From CAIWHR01 sp963786625 (lineage in GTDB: Bacteria > Pseudomonadota > Gammaproteobacteria > Burkholderiales > Casimicrobiaceae): DNA of 64,000 nucleotides. Below are positions 1-8,764 of the stretch, one piece after another. The notes under the pieces were generated by a model, which made no database searches, was not told the origin of the DNA, and was given only the letters and a program-made list of their open reading frames with translations. The stretch lies in NCBI GenBank assembly GCA_963786625.1, contig CAWAZS010000014.1:1054001-1118000 (forward strand), in the 5' to 3' direction. Position numbers and translations under genes: made by a program. Every line of letters begins with the position of its first letter. Positions within the stretch are counted from its first letter, which is position 1.

Positions 1-567
1 CGCTACACGGCGCGAATCGTCGTGCTGAGCGACCGCAGCCAGACGCGCAACGAGCAGCGCAACGACGAAGACCAGACGAAGGCGGCGGCCGCGCTCGGTC
101 TCCCGCCCGACGCGGTGCGCTTCGTCGACAGTCTGGGATACGGCGTCAATCGCTTCAAGGTGCGCTTCTTCGGAACCGAGGAGAATCGCGATCTCCTGCG
201 CCTGGTGGCGACGCGGTCGATCCAGGATTTCCAGCCGGACATCGTCTTCATCCCGGCGCTGCGCGAGACCTTCCAGGACCACGCCGCGCTCGCCGAGGAG
301 GTCGTGCGCATCGCGCGCGGCCGTTACCTGATCCTCGGCTACGAGGTGCCCAAGCACAATCGCCACTTCCAGCCCGACGTGTTCGTCGAGGTGCGGCCGG
401 AGGACGTCGAAGCCAAGATCGCCGCGCTGAACTGCTACTCCGAATTCACGACGCGGTACTACTTCGAGCCGGACGGCATACGCGGACTGGCGCGGGCGCG
501 GGCGCTGCACGCGGGTTATTCCGGTCTCACGGAAGCCTTCGAGCTCTACCATCTGTCGGTGTCATGA
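1..567 (+). CDS. PIG-L/LmbE-family deacetylase, 3' part
   Basis: The reading frame is open from the first base, so the gene starts outside the window; 188 residues are visible. The fragment contains a PDIVFIP stretch followed by QDHAAL, matching the second half of the metal-binding PIG-L/LmbE fold, where an Asp/His pair in the segment after PD helps hold zinc. The following strand and helix (LGYEVP, then a block ending ALNCYSEF) also fit the family. Such enzymes de-N-acetylate GlcNAc-type sugars; the substrate cannot be read from this fragment. Its TGA overlaps the ATG of the next gene (ATGA), so the two are probably co-translated. The N-terminal HPDD-type motif is not in the window. Confidence 0.7.
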   Translation, partial: RYTARIVVLSDRSQTRNEQRNDEDQTKAAAALGLPPDAVRFVDSLGYGVNRFKVRFFGTEENRDLLRLVATRSIQDFQPDIVFIPALRETFQDHAALAEEVVRIARGRYLILGYEVPKHNRHFQPDVFVEVRPEDVEAKIAALNCYSEFTTRYYFEPDGIRGLARARALHAGYSGLTEAFELYHLSVS

Positions 568-1436
568 CGTGCCGGTCGCGCGCGCGATCCGCGGGCGTCG
601 GGTCGTGGCTGGGCGTGGCGCTGATCGCAGGGTCGATGATCGCCGGGCACGCGAGCGCAGCTGCCGGCGATCCGGCATCGCCCTTCTTCATGCTCACGAC
701 GTCGAACTTTCCGGACGCCGGCGAGCATCGCGCCGTCGCCGACAGCCTGCGCAGGCACGTTACCCGCGACGATTACCTGAGCTTCCAGCTCGTCCGGGAA
801 TTTCCCGGCCTGGTCGACCGGTTGGAGCGCGCGCACGTATACGCGCTGGTCCCCAGCCATGACCTGATTGCCAGGAATGCCGCGCTGGGCTGCGGGCCGG
901 GCACGCCGGGGCTGATCATCTACGATGCCGAGCACTGGGACGCCACACCGGAGCGCGAGAAGGCGGACATGGTCCGCGCCATCGCGCGCGGCAGTTCCCT
1001 CGCCCGGCAGGACGGCTGCCACGACTACGGCGTCGCGCCGGACGGCGAGTACTCGGGCATCGCCGCCCGGAACTGCACCTACGATCCCGATGCAGGGATC
1101 ATCGGTCGCATCGACTGGCAGGACGTCTCGCTCCTCGTGCTGCAATCGCAGATCCTGCTCGGCGACCGCTGCAACGGCCCGGCGGCGATGCAGCGCTACG
1201 TCGACTTCGTGACGGCGATCGCCGGCCGGGTCCGCGCCAAATCGGCGAGGGTCAGGATCGTCGCCCAGTTCTCGTTCCGCCACACCCCGCCGGAGCGCAT
1301 GATCGCCGCGATGCGCGCGCTGCGCGGCGTGGTCGCCGGGTACTACATTGCCTATCCGAGCAACGTCGGGCCGCGCTGCAATTACTGCTCGCCGTCCAAT
1401 CTCGACGCCGTGCTGGCGGCGGTGCGCGCGCCCTGA
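564..1436 (+). CDS. Unknown secreted cysteine-containing protein
   Basis: 290 residues, not recognised. A basic start (RSRARS) followed by a hydrophobic segment and an ASA/ASAA cleavage-like site near residue 33 indicates a Sec signal peptide. The mature part has several cysteines (CGPG, GCHDY, NCTYD, DRCNG, CNYC), suggesting a disulfide-bonded periplasmic or extracellular protein. Strand-like segments (GLIIYDAEHW, ARVRIVAQFSF, GYYIAYP) give the impression of a TIM-barrel glycosidase-like fold, but this is inference from pattern only. The start overlaps the preceding deacetylase stop, so a shared role in surface carbohydrate handling is possible. Confidence 0.6.
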   Translation: MTCRSRARSAGVGSWLGVALIAGSMIAGHASAAAGDPASPFFMLTTSNFPDAGEHRAVADSLRRHVTRDDYLSFQLVREFPGLVDRLERAHVYALVPSHDLIARNAALGCGPGTPGLIIYDAEHWDATPEREKADMVRAIARGSSLARQDGCHDYGVAPDGEYSGIAARNCTYDPDAGIIGRIDWQDVSLLVLQSQILLGDRCNGPAAMQRYVDFVTAIAGRVRAKSARVRIVAQFSFRHTPPERMIAAMRALRGVVAGYYIAYPSNVGPRCNYCSPSNLDAVLAAVRAP

Positions 1437-1497
1437 TTCCGCGTCGCATCGGGTTGTCCCGGCGGTGGAGCCGGCACCGGCCGGATGCAGTGCAACG

Positions 1498-1526
1498 TTG
1501 CCAAGCGCGCGCCGAACGTCTACATT
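1498..1526 (+). promoter_or_regulatory. Sigma-70-like promoter of the TRAP operon
   Basis: TTGCCA (1498-1503) and TACATT (1521-1526) are separated by exactly 17 bases and lie 80 bases before the TRAP binding-protein start. They match the -35 consensus at 5 of 6 and the -10 consensus at 4 of 6. The prediction is by pattern only. Confidence 0.4.
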
Positions 1527-1605
1527 GCCGGACCGGGAGATCGCGGAGCGCGACGCAAGGCCCCAGAAGCCCGACCCGGACACCCGACAACTCGAAGGAG
1601 GATTC

Positions 1606-2728
1606 ATGAATCGACATTGGCTTGCGGCCCGCGTGGTCGCGCTGATCGCCGCAATTCTGCTGTGCGGCAATGCGGTGGCACAGACGGCGGCGGCGCCGGT
1701 CAAGATGCGCATCCAGACCGCGGTTCCGTCCGCGTCGATCTACTTCGAGCTGTTGAAGCGGATGGGCGATCGCATCGACCGGATGTCGGCCGGGCGCCTG
1801 AAGATGGAGTTCCTCCCCGACGGCGCTGTCGTGCCGGCATTCGAGATCCTCGACGCGGTCGACAAGGGCATCGTCGAAGGCGGCTACGCGTGGACGCATT
1901 ACTGGTCGGGCAAGAATCCGACGGCGGGGCTCTTCTCCAATCCGATGGCCGGCGCGGGCGTGGGCCTCGACCAGCTGTCGCACGTCGCGTGGATCTACGA
2001 GGGCGGCGGCTATGACCTCTATCGCAAGCTCTACAAGGACGTGCTCAAGGTCAACGTCGAGCCGATCTTCGTCCAGCCGATGGGCCCGGATCCGCTGGGC
2101 TGGTTCAAGACGCCGATCGCGAGCGTCGCCGACTTCAAGAAGATGAAGTACCGGTCGCCGCCGGGAATCACCGGCGAGATCTTCAAGGAGATGGGCGTCG
2201 CGGCCGTTGCGCTTCCGGGCGGCGAGATCGTGCCCTCCGCGCAGCGCGGCGTGATCGACGCGGCCGAATGGATCGGCCCCGCCGACGACCTGAACCTCGG
2301 TCTGCAGACCGTGTGGAAGAACTACTACCTGCAGGGACTGCACCAGTCGACCGACATCGGCGAGATCCTGATCAACAAGACGGTGTGGGACAAGCTGCCG
2401 GCGGACCTGAAGGAGATCGTCCGCACCGCGGCGATGGCGTCGATGACCGAGACCTACACGTTCAACGTCTATCGCAACGCGCAGGCGATCGTCAGGCTGC
2501 GCAACGAAGTTCAAGGTCACGATCCGCGACACGCCGAAGGACTTCTTCCCCGAGTTCGTTCGCGCGACCAACGTCGTGCTCGATCGCTACGCCGCGAAGG
2601 ACGCGTTCTTCAAGGAGGTGCTCGACTCGCAGCGCAACTTCGCGAAGGTCGTCGTGCCCTACTGGACCAAGATCAACGACCTGTACTCGAACCTCGGCAA
2701 CGCGGCCCTCGCCGCGCCGCCGAAGTAG
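1606..2728 (+). CDS. dctP: TRAP transporter solute-binding protein (frame break)
   Basis: Periplasmic substrate-capture component of a tripartite ATP-independent importer. ATG 1606 is preceded by a strong AAGGAGGA site (1596-1602) and opens a signal peptide ending AVAQ near residue 26. The body shows DctP-family landmarks: FFLPDGAVVPAFEILDAV-type ligand lobe, the MKYRSPPG segment, and VIDAAEW before the C-terminal helices. Reading passes from one frame to the next near 2505-2511 (one extra base). The rest, ending in NLGNAALAAPPK, then reads cleanly to TAG 2728, giving about 373 residues, a normal family length. Genes for both membrane subunits follow. The substrate is unknown; carboxylic acids are usual for the family. 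Confidence 0.8.
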
Positions 2729-2810
2729 CACGCCGGGTCCATTCCTCCGCAGCGCCGGCCGGTCGCGCCCGCGACCCGGCCGGGTTGCGCCGTTCCTCGA
2801 AGAGACTGCG

Positions 2811-3385
2811 ATGACGAAGCCGAGCCCGCTCGCGGCGCGCTTGACGCATGCGATCGACGCGTTCGTCCTCGTCTGCGGCAAGGGCGTCGCCTGGCTGATC
2901 CTGCCGATGGTGCTGAGCCTCGTCTGGGAGGTGACGGCGCGCTACGGCTTCAACGCGCCGACCGAATGGGCCTACGACATGACGTTCATGCTCTACGGCA
3001 CGTTCTTCATGGTGGGCTCGGCATGGACGCTGCAGCGCGGCGGGCACATCCGCACCGACTCCTTCTACGCGAAGTGGACGACGCGCACGCAGGCGCGCGT
3101 CGACCTCGCCTGCTACCTGGTGTTCTTCTTCCCGGCGATCGCGATCTTCGCGTGGCTCGGCTGGGAGTACTTCTGGAAATCGTTCCAGCAGAACGAGCGG
3201 ATCGTCACCAGCCCGTGGCTGCCCATCGTCTGGCCGTTCAAGTTCATGATGCCGGCCGCCGCCGTGCTGCTGCTGCTCCAGGGTATTTCCGAATGCGTGA
3301 AGTGCTGGGGCCGCGCGTTCGGGCACGGCGGCCGCGCGCCCGGCGCCGATCTGGGCACGAGCCGACGGGGAGGTCATGCCCATGA
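2811..3385 (+). CDS. dctQ: TRAP transporter small permease (probable frame break near the end)
   Basis: Four hydrophobic segments (about residues 17-40, 52-70, 92-115 and 135-155) and the WEVTARYGFNAPTEWAYD start are typical of the DctQ small membrane subunit, which bridges the binding protein and the large permease. From ATG 2811 the same frame would run on far into the next gene, which is implausible. A break near 3330-3375 into the frame ending at TGA 3385 gives about 190 residues, the normal size, and an ATGA overlap with the large permease start. The last 20 or so residues are therefore uncertain. Confidence 0.7.
3367..3373 (+). promoter_or_regulatory. Ribosome-binding site deciding the DctM start
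   Basis: GGGGAGG ends 8 bases before ATG 3382 but only 2 bases before ATG 3376. Spacing therefore favours the second ATG, which also gives an ATGA overlap with the inferred small-permease stop. Confidence 0.55.
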
Positions 3386-4698
3386 CCCCGGAGTGGTTCG
3401 GCATCCTGCTGCTCGGGGTGCTGTTCGGCGCGATCTTCATCGGCTTCCCGATCGCGTTCACGCTGGTCGCGGTGGCGGCGATCGGCGGCTACGCCATGCT
3501 CGGGCCGCTGGCGCTCCACCTGATGACGCTGCAGTTCTTCTCGGTGATGCGCGACCCGACGCTGGCGTCGGTCCCGTTCTTCCTGTTCATGGGCTTCCTG
3601 CTCGAGCAATCGGGGCTCATGGAGCGCCTGTTCCGCGGCATCCAGCTCGCCTTCGCGTCGGTGCGCGGATCGCTGTATCTGGCGGTGCTGCTGACGGCGA
3701 CGATCTTCGCCGCGGCGACCGGGATCGTCGGCTCGTCGGTGACGCTGCTGGGCGTGATGGCGGCGCCGGCGATGAAGCGCTCCGGCTACGACGTGCGGAT
3801 GTCGGCGGGCGCGATCACCGCGGGTGGAACGCTGGGGATCCTGATCCCGCCGTCGGTCATGCTGATCGTGATGGGGCCCGTGGTCGGCGTTCCGGCGACC
3901 GATCTCTTCGCCGCCGCGTTCATACCGGGGCTGATGCTGGCGCTGCTCTACATCGTCTACACGCTGGCTCGCAGCTATCTCGATCCGCGGCTGGGTCCGG
4001 CCCTGCCGCTGGACGAGCGGGCCGAATCGATCGGCGAAGTGGCGCGCGAGCTCGCGTTCGGCATCGCGCCGGTCGTCGTCGTCGTCTTCGCCACGCTCGG
4101 CGTCATCCTGGCCGGCATCGCGACGCCCACCGACGCCGGCGCGGTGGGCGCGTTCGCGGTGCTGCTGATGACCTTCGCGTACCGGCGCATGACCTGGCCG
4201 AAATTCCGGTCGGCCGTCTACTCGACGCTGCTCACGTCCTGCATGATCCTGCTGCTGGTCGCGGCGTCGAACTATTTCGGCGCCGTGTTCTCGCGCCTGG
4301 GCAGCGCGACGCTGATCGCCGAATCGCTGCTGCAGCTGGACCTGCCGCCGACGGGGATGCTCCTGCTCATCCTGGGGATCATCTTCCTGCTCGGCTGGCC
4401 GCTCGAATGGGTGCCGATCGTGCTCATCGTCGTGCCGATCATGCTGCCGCTCGTCCAGAAGCTCGGCATCGATCTCGTCTGGTTCTGCACGCTGGTCGCG
4501 GTCTGCCTGCAGACCGCGTGGCTCTCGCCGCCGGTCGCCCTGTCCGCCTACTTCCTGAAGGGCGTCGTGCCCGACTGGGAACTGGGCGACATCTATGCCG
4601 GGATGATGCAGTTCATGGCGCTGCAGCTCGTCGGCCTGCTGCTGCTGCTCGCTTTCCCGCAGCTCGCGCTTTGGCTGCCCGCGGTGCTGCGCGACTGA
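3382..4698 (+). CDS. dctM: TRAP transporter large permease
   Basis: 438-residue integral membrane protein with about 12 hydrophobic segments, beginning TPEWFGILLLGVLFGAIF. It carries the conserved DctM features GSSVTLLGVMAAPAMKRSGYD and AGGTLGILIPPSVMLIVMG (around residues 115-160). It forms the ion-driven translocation channel with the two upstream gene products. An in-frame ATG lies two codons earlier, but the ribosome site favours 3382. The last 86 bases overlap, tail to tail, the 3' end of the opposite-strand reductase-like gene. Confidence 0.9.
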   Translation: MTPEWFGILLLGVLFGAIFIGFPIAFTLVAVAAIGGYAMLGPLALHLMTLQFFSVMRDPTLASVPFFLFMGFLLEQSGLMERLFRGIQLAFASVRGSLYLAVLLTATIFAAATGIVGSSVTLLGVMAAPAMKRSGYDVRMSAGAITAGGTLGILIPPSVMLIVMGPVVGVPATDLFAAAFIPGLMLALLYIVYTLARSYLDPRLGPALPLDERAESIGEVARELAFGIAPVVVVVFATLGVILAGIATPTDAGAVGAFAVLLMTFAYRRMTWPKFRSAVYSTLLTSCMILLLVAASNYFGAVFSRLGSATLIAESLLQLDLPPTGMLLLILGIIFLLGWPLEWVPIVLIVVPIMLPLVQKLGIDLVWFCTLVAVCLQTAWLSPPVALSAYFLKGVVPDWELGDIYAGMMQFMALQLVGLLLLLAFPQLALWLPAVLRD

Positions 4699-6772
4699 CG
4701 ATCGCCTTCTTCGGACGCTTCGCGCGCTCCGCGTCCGACGCGGCCTTCGCGCGCGCGGCGAGCGCGAGCTTGCGCACCCGGAGGATGTCGGCGTCGGAGA
4801 ACGGGCCGTCGACCCCGGATATCGCCGCGAGCTTCATGCCGTGCTTCCGGCCGAGGCGGTAGATCTCGCGCACCTTCTCCCACTCGATGTTGCGGCCGAC
4901 GGTGAAGTTCTCGAACCGCCCCTCCAGCGCGAGGACGATGGTTTCGGCGAGACAGGCGTAGGCCACGTTCTTCGGCAGCCCGATGTTCTTCATCGACACG
5001 TTGCCGGGCAGCAGGATCTCGCCGGATTCGATCACCAGCACGTCCGGGCGCTTGGCGACTTCGCCGGGAGGCAGATCGAGCGGGCGGGCCACGTCGGTGA
5101 TCACGCAGCCCGGCTTGACCTTCATGATGTCGAGGACCTTCTTGCCCGCCCCGGAGGTCGCGGTCACGATCATGTCCATGTCGGCGATGTCCTTGTCGGC
5201 GCGCGAGGACAGGAAGAGCCGCGCGTCGGGAGTCTCCCTCAGGATCGACTCCTTGAGCGAGAGCAGCTTGGCGGTCTCGGGCGACACGAGATAGGTCTCG
5301 GCAGCGACCATCGCGAGCATCCGGGCGCACACCGAGCCGATCGCTCCGGTGGCGCCCACCACCATGGCCTTGAACTGCACCCGCTGGCCGCGCGCGGGCT
5401 TGGGCACCAGCCCCAGACGCAGCACGGCGTCGTGCGCCGCCCACAACGCCCCGGATGCGCTGTAGCTGTTGCCGGTGGTGATGGGCAGGGGCGCGCGCTT
5501 GGACACCGTGAGTCCCGCGTCGCCGACCACCTTGGTGAACGCGCCCAGGCCCATGATCTGCGCGCCGAGGCTCTTCGCGATCCCTGCGGCGTCGAGCAGG
5601 CGGCGATAGGTGAATTCGGGGCTGTGGCTCATGATCTCGTTGGGCGTTCCGCCGACCGAGATCAGCCAGCCCTCGGCCTCCACGCCCGCGGGCGACTTGA
5701 TCCCCGTCACCTTCGAATACACGAAGGGCGGCGCATAGGCCATGACCTTCTCCAGCGTGTCCATGAAGATGGGCGGCGACACCTGGGAGAGCAGCTCGAT
5801 GGGCTTCACGTTCTTGAAATACTCCTGCGACAGCGGATGGATGACGAACGCGAAACGGTTGATGCGCTTGAAGCCGTTGGGGTGGATGATCCGCGGCTCC
5901 AGCTCGAGGTTGGTGATGATCTCCAGATAGTCGTCCTCGAGGATTTCGTCGGGGGCCTTCTCCGTCGCGGCGATGATCATCGCGTCCAGCAGGCTCGGGC
6001 TCAGCACGTGGTCGAACAACGCGGGCGCGCCGTCGACGACCATGGCGACGTCCTTCTTCTTGAACTGCGCGATGCGCCGGTCGTTGACCGTCGAGGTGAT
6101 GATGGTCTTGCCGCGCAGCTCTTCGGCGCCGAAGCGGTCCAGCTCGTGCACGGGCGCCACGATGACGGTCGCGTCGCGCATGGCCTGGCGCAGCACGAAC
6201 CTCGTCCATGCCTTGATCGGGGCCGAGGACATCAGGCTGGTCGGAGCCCAGTCCTGCACGTAGTGAGCGCCGCTGGTGTAGAGCTCAACGGCGTCGAGCG
6301 AGGTCAGCAGCTTGGGCACGCCGAGTTGCAGCAAGGGATCGGCAAACTCGAGATTCTGCGTGTACTCGGACATCGCCGTCGCCAGCTTGTAGTTGGTCAT
6401 CCCCGAGAAGAACAGGACCCTGGCATTGTTGAAATAGTCGCCCAGCTTGATCTGGACGTGGCGCAGCGCCCATTCCTGCAGGATGTCGTTGAGCCGGCCT
6501 CCGGTCGTGATCGGAATGCGCGTGACCGCGCTCGTCATGCGCGCGCTGTCCTTTTCGACATAACGCCGCGATCCGACGGCATAGCTGTCCTTGACGACGC
6601 CCAGCCCGATGGCGTCGGCATGCCTTTCCCAGTGCTTCAGCAGCTTCACGGCGCTTGCCGCGCTGCCGTTCGTGCCCAGCCGCCGGACGTCGAGTTTCTG
6701 TCCCAGGAACCGGGCGCTGAATGCGAAATCCTGGTCGCCCGCACCCAGACTGACGCCGATCACCTTCTTCAT
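4613..6772 (-). CDS. Acyl-ACP-reductase-like protein with a long N-terminal extension
   Basis: 719 residues. From about residue 360 to 660 the protein follows cyanobacterial long-chain acyl-ACP reductase (AAR). A TTGNSYSASGALWA segment comes first, as in AAR's TTGNTHTAY. A Rossmann motif VVGATGAIGSVCARML follows. The end, YACLAETIVLALEGRFENFTVGRN, parallels AAR's FACFAEAMLLEFEGWRTNFSWGRN. AAR reduces acyl-ACP to fatty aldehyde with NADPH. The roughly 300 residues before this domain are not recognised, and AAR itself is only about 340 residues. The C-terminus (after about 680) is a low-complexity Ala/Arg/Lys tail. The gene is divergent from an iron-type alcohol dehydrogenase, consistent with an acyl to aldehyde to alcohol step. 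Function is inferred, not proven. Confidence 0.6.
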   Translation of the reverse strand: MKKVIGVSLGAGDQDFAFSARFLGQKLDVRRLGTNGSAASAVKLLKHWERHADAIGLGVVKDSYAVGSRRYVEKDSARMTSAVTRIPITTGGRLNDILQEWALRHVQIKLGDYFNNARVLFFSGMTNYKLATAMSEYTQNLEFADPLLQLGVPKLLTSLDAVELYTSGAHYVQDWAPTSLMSSAPIKAWTRFVLRQAMRDATVIVAPVHELDRFGAEELRGKTIITSTVNDRRIAQFKKKDVAMVVDGAPALFDHVLSPSLLDAMIIAATEKAPDEILEDDYLEIITNLELEPRIIHPNGFKRINRFAFVIHPLSQEYFKNVKPIELLSQVSPPIFMDTLEKVMAYAPPFVYSKVTGIKSPAGVEAEGWLISVGGTPNEIMSHSPEFTYRRLLDAAGIAKSLGAQIMGLGAFTKVVGDAGLTVSKRAPLPITTGNSYSASGALWAAHDAVLRLGLVPKPARGQRVQFKAMVVGATGAIGSVCARMLAMVAAETYLVSPETAKLLSLKESILRETPDARLFLSSRADKDIADMDMIVTATSGAGKKVLDIMKVKPGCVITDVARPLDLPPGEVAKRPDVLVIESGEILLPGNVSMKNIGLPKNVAYACLAETIVLALEGRFENFTVGRNIEWEKVREIYRLGRKHGMKLAAISGVDGPFSDADILRVRKLALAARAKAASDAERAKRPKKAIVSRAAPRAAKARAAGKRAAAAGRRAAAP

Positions 6773-6948
6773 TGCGCCCCCGCAGCGAATCCCTGCCCGT
6801 GACGCAGATTGTACGAGCGTACCGCGGCCCCGGAGTCGCCGCGATTCTGCGCAAGATCAAACACGCGGCGAATGTTCCCGGCGGAGCGCTGGTCCGCCCG
6901 GTCGGATTGGTGCAATCTGGCGAGTGTGAGATCGGATACGTGGAGACG

Positions 6949-8206
6949 ATGATGGTCGAGATGCCGAGCATTGTCGGCGACGTCGTGCGTTCCGTCGGAC
7001 TGTCGACGGCGATGCGCGCGGCCGGCGTGGTCACGGGGCTGCTGCCGATTCCGCAACCGATGCTGCTGGTGGGCCCCGGTGCGAGCCGGCGGCTGGGACA
7101 GGCGCTCTGCGGCTTCGGCCACAGGAAGATCCTGATCGTCACCGATCGCACGGTTTGCGAGCTGGGGCTGCTGGACGGCCTGGTCAAGGCGCTGACCGAC
7201 GGCGGCACGGCGCACGTCGTCTTCGACGCCGTCACTCCCGACGCGCCGATCCCGGTGATCGAGAAAGGCATTGCGTTCTACGGGAAGCAGCGCTGCGATG
7301 CCGTCGTCGCGTTCGGCGGCGGCTCGTCGATGGACGCCGCGAAGACCATTGCGCTGGCGGTCGCCAACAAGAAGCATCCGCGGCGGCTGGTCGGGTACTT
7401 CCGGGGCCTGCGCGCGCCGGCGCCGATCTACGCGGTGCCGACGACCGCCGGCACCGGGTCCGAGGTGACCGTCGCTGCCGTGATCTCGGATCCCGAGACC
7501 AACAAGAAGCTCGTGATCGCCGACACGCGCCTCGTGCCGTCGATGGCGGCGCTCGACCCGTCCCTGATGACCGGGCTGCCGCGGCATGTCACGGCGGCCA
7601 CCGGGATGGATGCCCTGACCCATGCGATCGAAGCCTTCATCGGACAGTGGTCGACCCCCTACACCGATCGCATGGCGCTCGCGGCCGTGCGGCTGATCTA
7701 CGACAACCTGCGCATCGCCTACCGGAGCGGCAGGAACCTCGAAGCGCGCGAGCAGATGGCGCTGGCGGCCACGTACGCGGGCCTCGCGTTCACCCGGGCC
7801 AATGTCGGCTACGTCCACGCCATCGCGCACCAGCTGGGCGGCAAGTACCATACGCCGCACGGTCTGGCGAACGCGATCCTGTTGCCGCACGTCCTCGGCG
7901 TTCCTGAGCCCTGCCATCACCCGGAAACTGGGCGTCCTGGCCGTCCACGCCAGGGTCGGAAAGGAAGGGGAGCGGCCGGCGGTCCTGGCGAAGAAGTTCC
8001 TCGACTCGGTGGAGGCGCTGAACCGCGATCTCGGGATTCCGCGACAGCTGGACGCGCTCCGCGAAGCCGATATTCCGGAACTGGCCAAGGCCGCCTGCTG
8101 GGAGGCGGATACCGGGTATCCGGTGCCGCGCTACATGTCGCCGGAGACCTGCGCCGAGCTGATCCGCGAGGTCCTGCCCAAGAGAGGCGCTCGCAAGCCG
8201 CGCTGA
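6949..8206 (+). CDS. Iron-containing alcohol dehydrogenase (frame break)
   Basis: Family III (Fe-type) NAD(P)-dependent alcohol dehydrogenase, about 418 residues. Visible landmarks are the nucleotide-binding GGGSSMDAAK, TTAGTGSEVT, GMDALTHAIEAF with metal-ligand histidine, and the downstream VHAIAHQLGGKYHTPHG iron ligands. The frame shifts by one extra base near 7900-7906; both sides are well conserved (PHVL / FLSPAITRKLGVLA). ATG 6949 is preferred because the conserved protein begins soon after; the frame is open further upstream. Head-to-head placement with the acyl-ACP-reductase-like gene suggests the pair interconverts a fatty aldehyde and its alcohol. Confidence 0.8.
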
Positions 8207-8764
8207 GCGCCCGCACGCGTCCTTCGCGGCGCCGTGTCGGGCCGATTCCCGAGGTTGGCGAAAAGACAGCGCGGTCCCGACCGGTCCGCGCGCGGTCCGG
8301 GCCGGCCGGTCGGAACCGCTCTCCGGCGCGACGCTACCGGGGCCCGGCCCGACGTCCCGGACACCCCTGCACGGCCGTGTTCCCGCAGCCCGGAGCGGCG
8401 CAGCCGGGTCGCTCCCGGGAAATCGGCTGCAAACGGAGTGTCGGAAAACTTGACGCTTGGCTCTTGGGCAGGAGCAATTTGACGACAAAAATCAACCGAT
8501 ATCAGAGACTTGAGCACTATCGCACGGTTCTTGCATGCGTGGCGGTGATCGCGTGGCGCGCGCCCTCTCCGGGCGACGCGTGACCACCTTGGCTGGCAAG
8601 GCACGACAGCATGAACCGTTGCGGCACCGCAGCTGTCGCGCGTCCATGCGCATCGACACCCTGCGGCTGCGTGGCACCGATCGGGGCGCACGGAGCTGCG
8701 GCGATCTCCGTGCCCTCGAAACCGCACAACAAGGCGCTGCACCACGCTAGGCGGGGGGCGATTC
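8207..8764. other. 558-base region without a recognisable gene
   Basis: No open frame here resembles a protein. The left half is very GC-rich. A less GC-rich patch at about 8440-8540 contains TTGACG twice and a sigma-54-like element (8520-8535), so this is probably the long leader and control region of the following polysaccharide-type operon. Confidence 0.5.
8520..8535 (+). promoter_or_regulatory. Sigma-54 (RpoN)-like -24/-12 element
   Basis: TCGCACG-GTTC-TTGCA matches the RpoN consensus TGGCACG-N4-TTGCA at all fixed positions but one: C replaces the first G of the -24 GG. It lies about 230 bases upstream of the UDP-sulfoquinovose-synthase-like gene. The -24 mismatch affects a usually invariant base, so this is a candidate only. 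Confidence 0.35.

Noticed and set aside
2490..2520. Programmed frameshift in the TRAP binding-protein gene
   Set aside because: There is no slippery heptamer or downstream structure, and the same kind of one-base break appears in many unrelated genes of the window.
3385..4862. Possible fusion of the TRAP small permease to a long C-terminal region
   Set aside because: The open frame beyond about 3375 overlaps the intact large-permease gene in another frame and reads as low-complexity Arg/Ala/Gly sequence.
8449..8500. Sigma-70 promoter from the two TTGACG hexamers upstream of the SQD1-like gene
   Set aside because: Neither has a convincing -10 hexamer at 16-18 bases.
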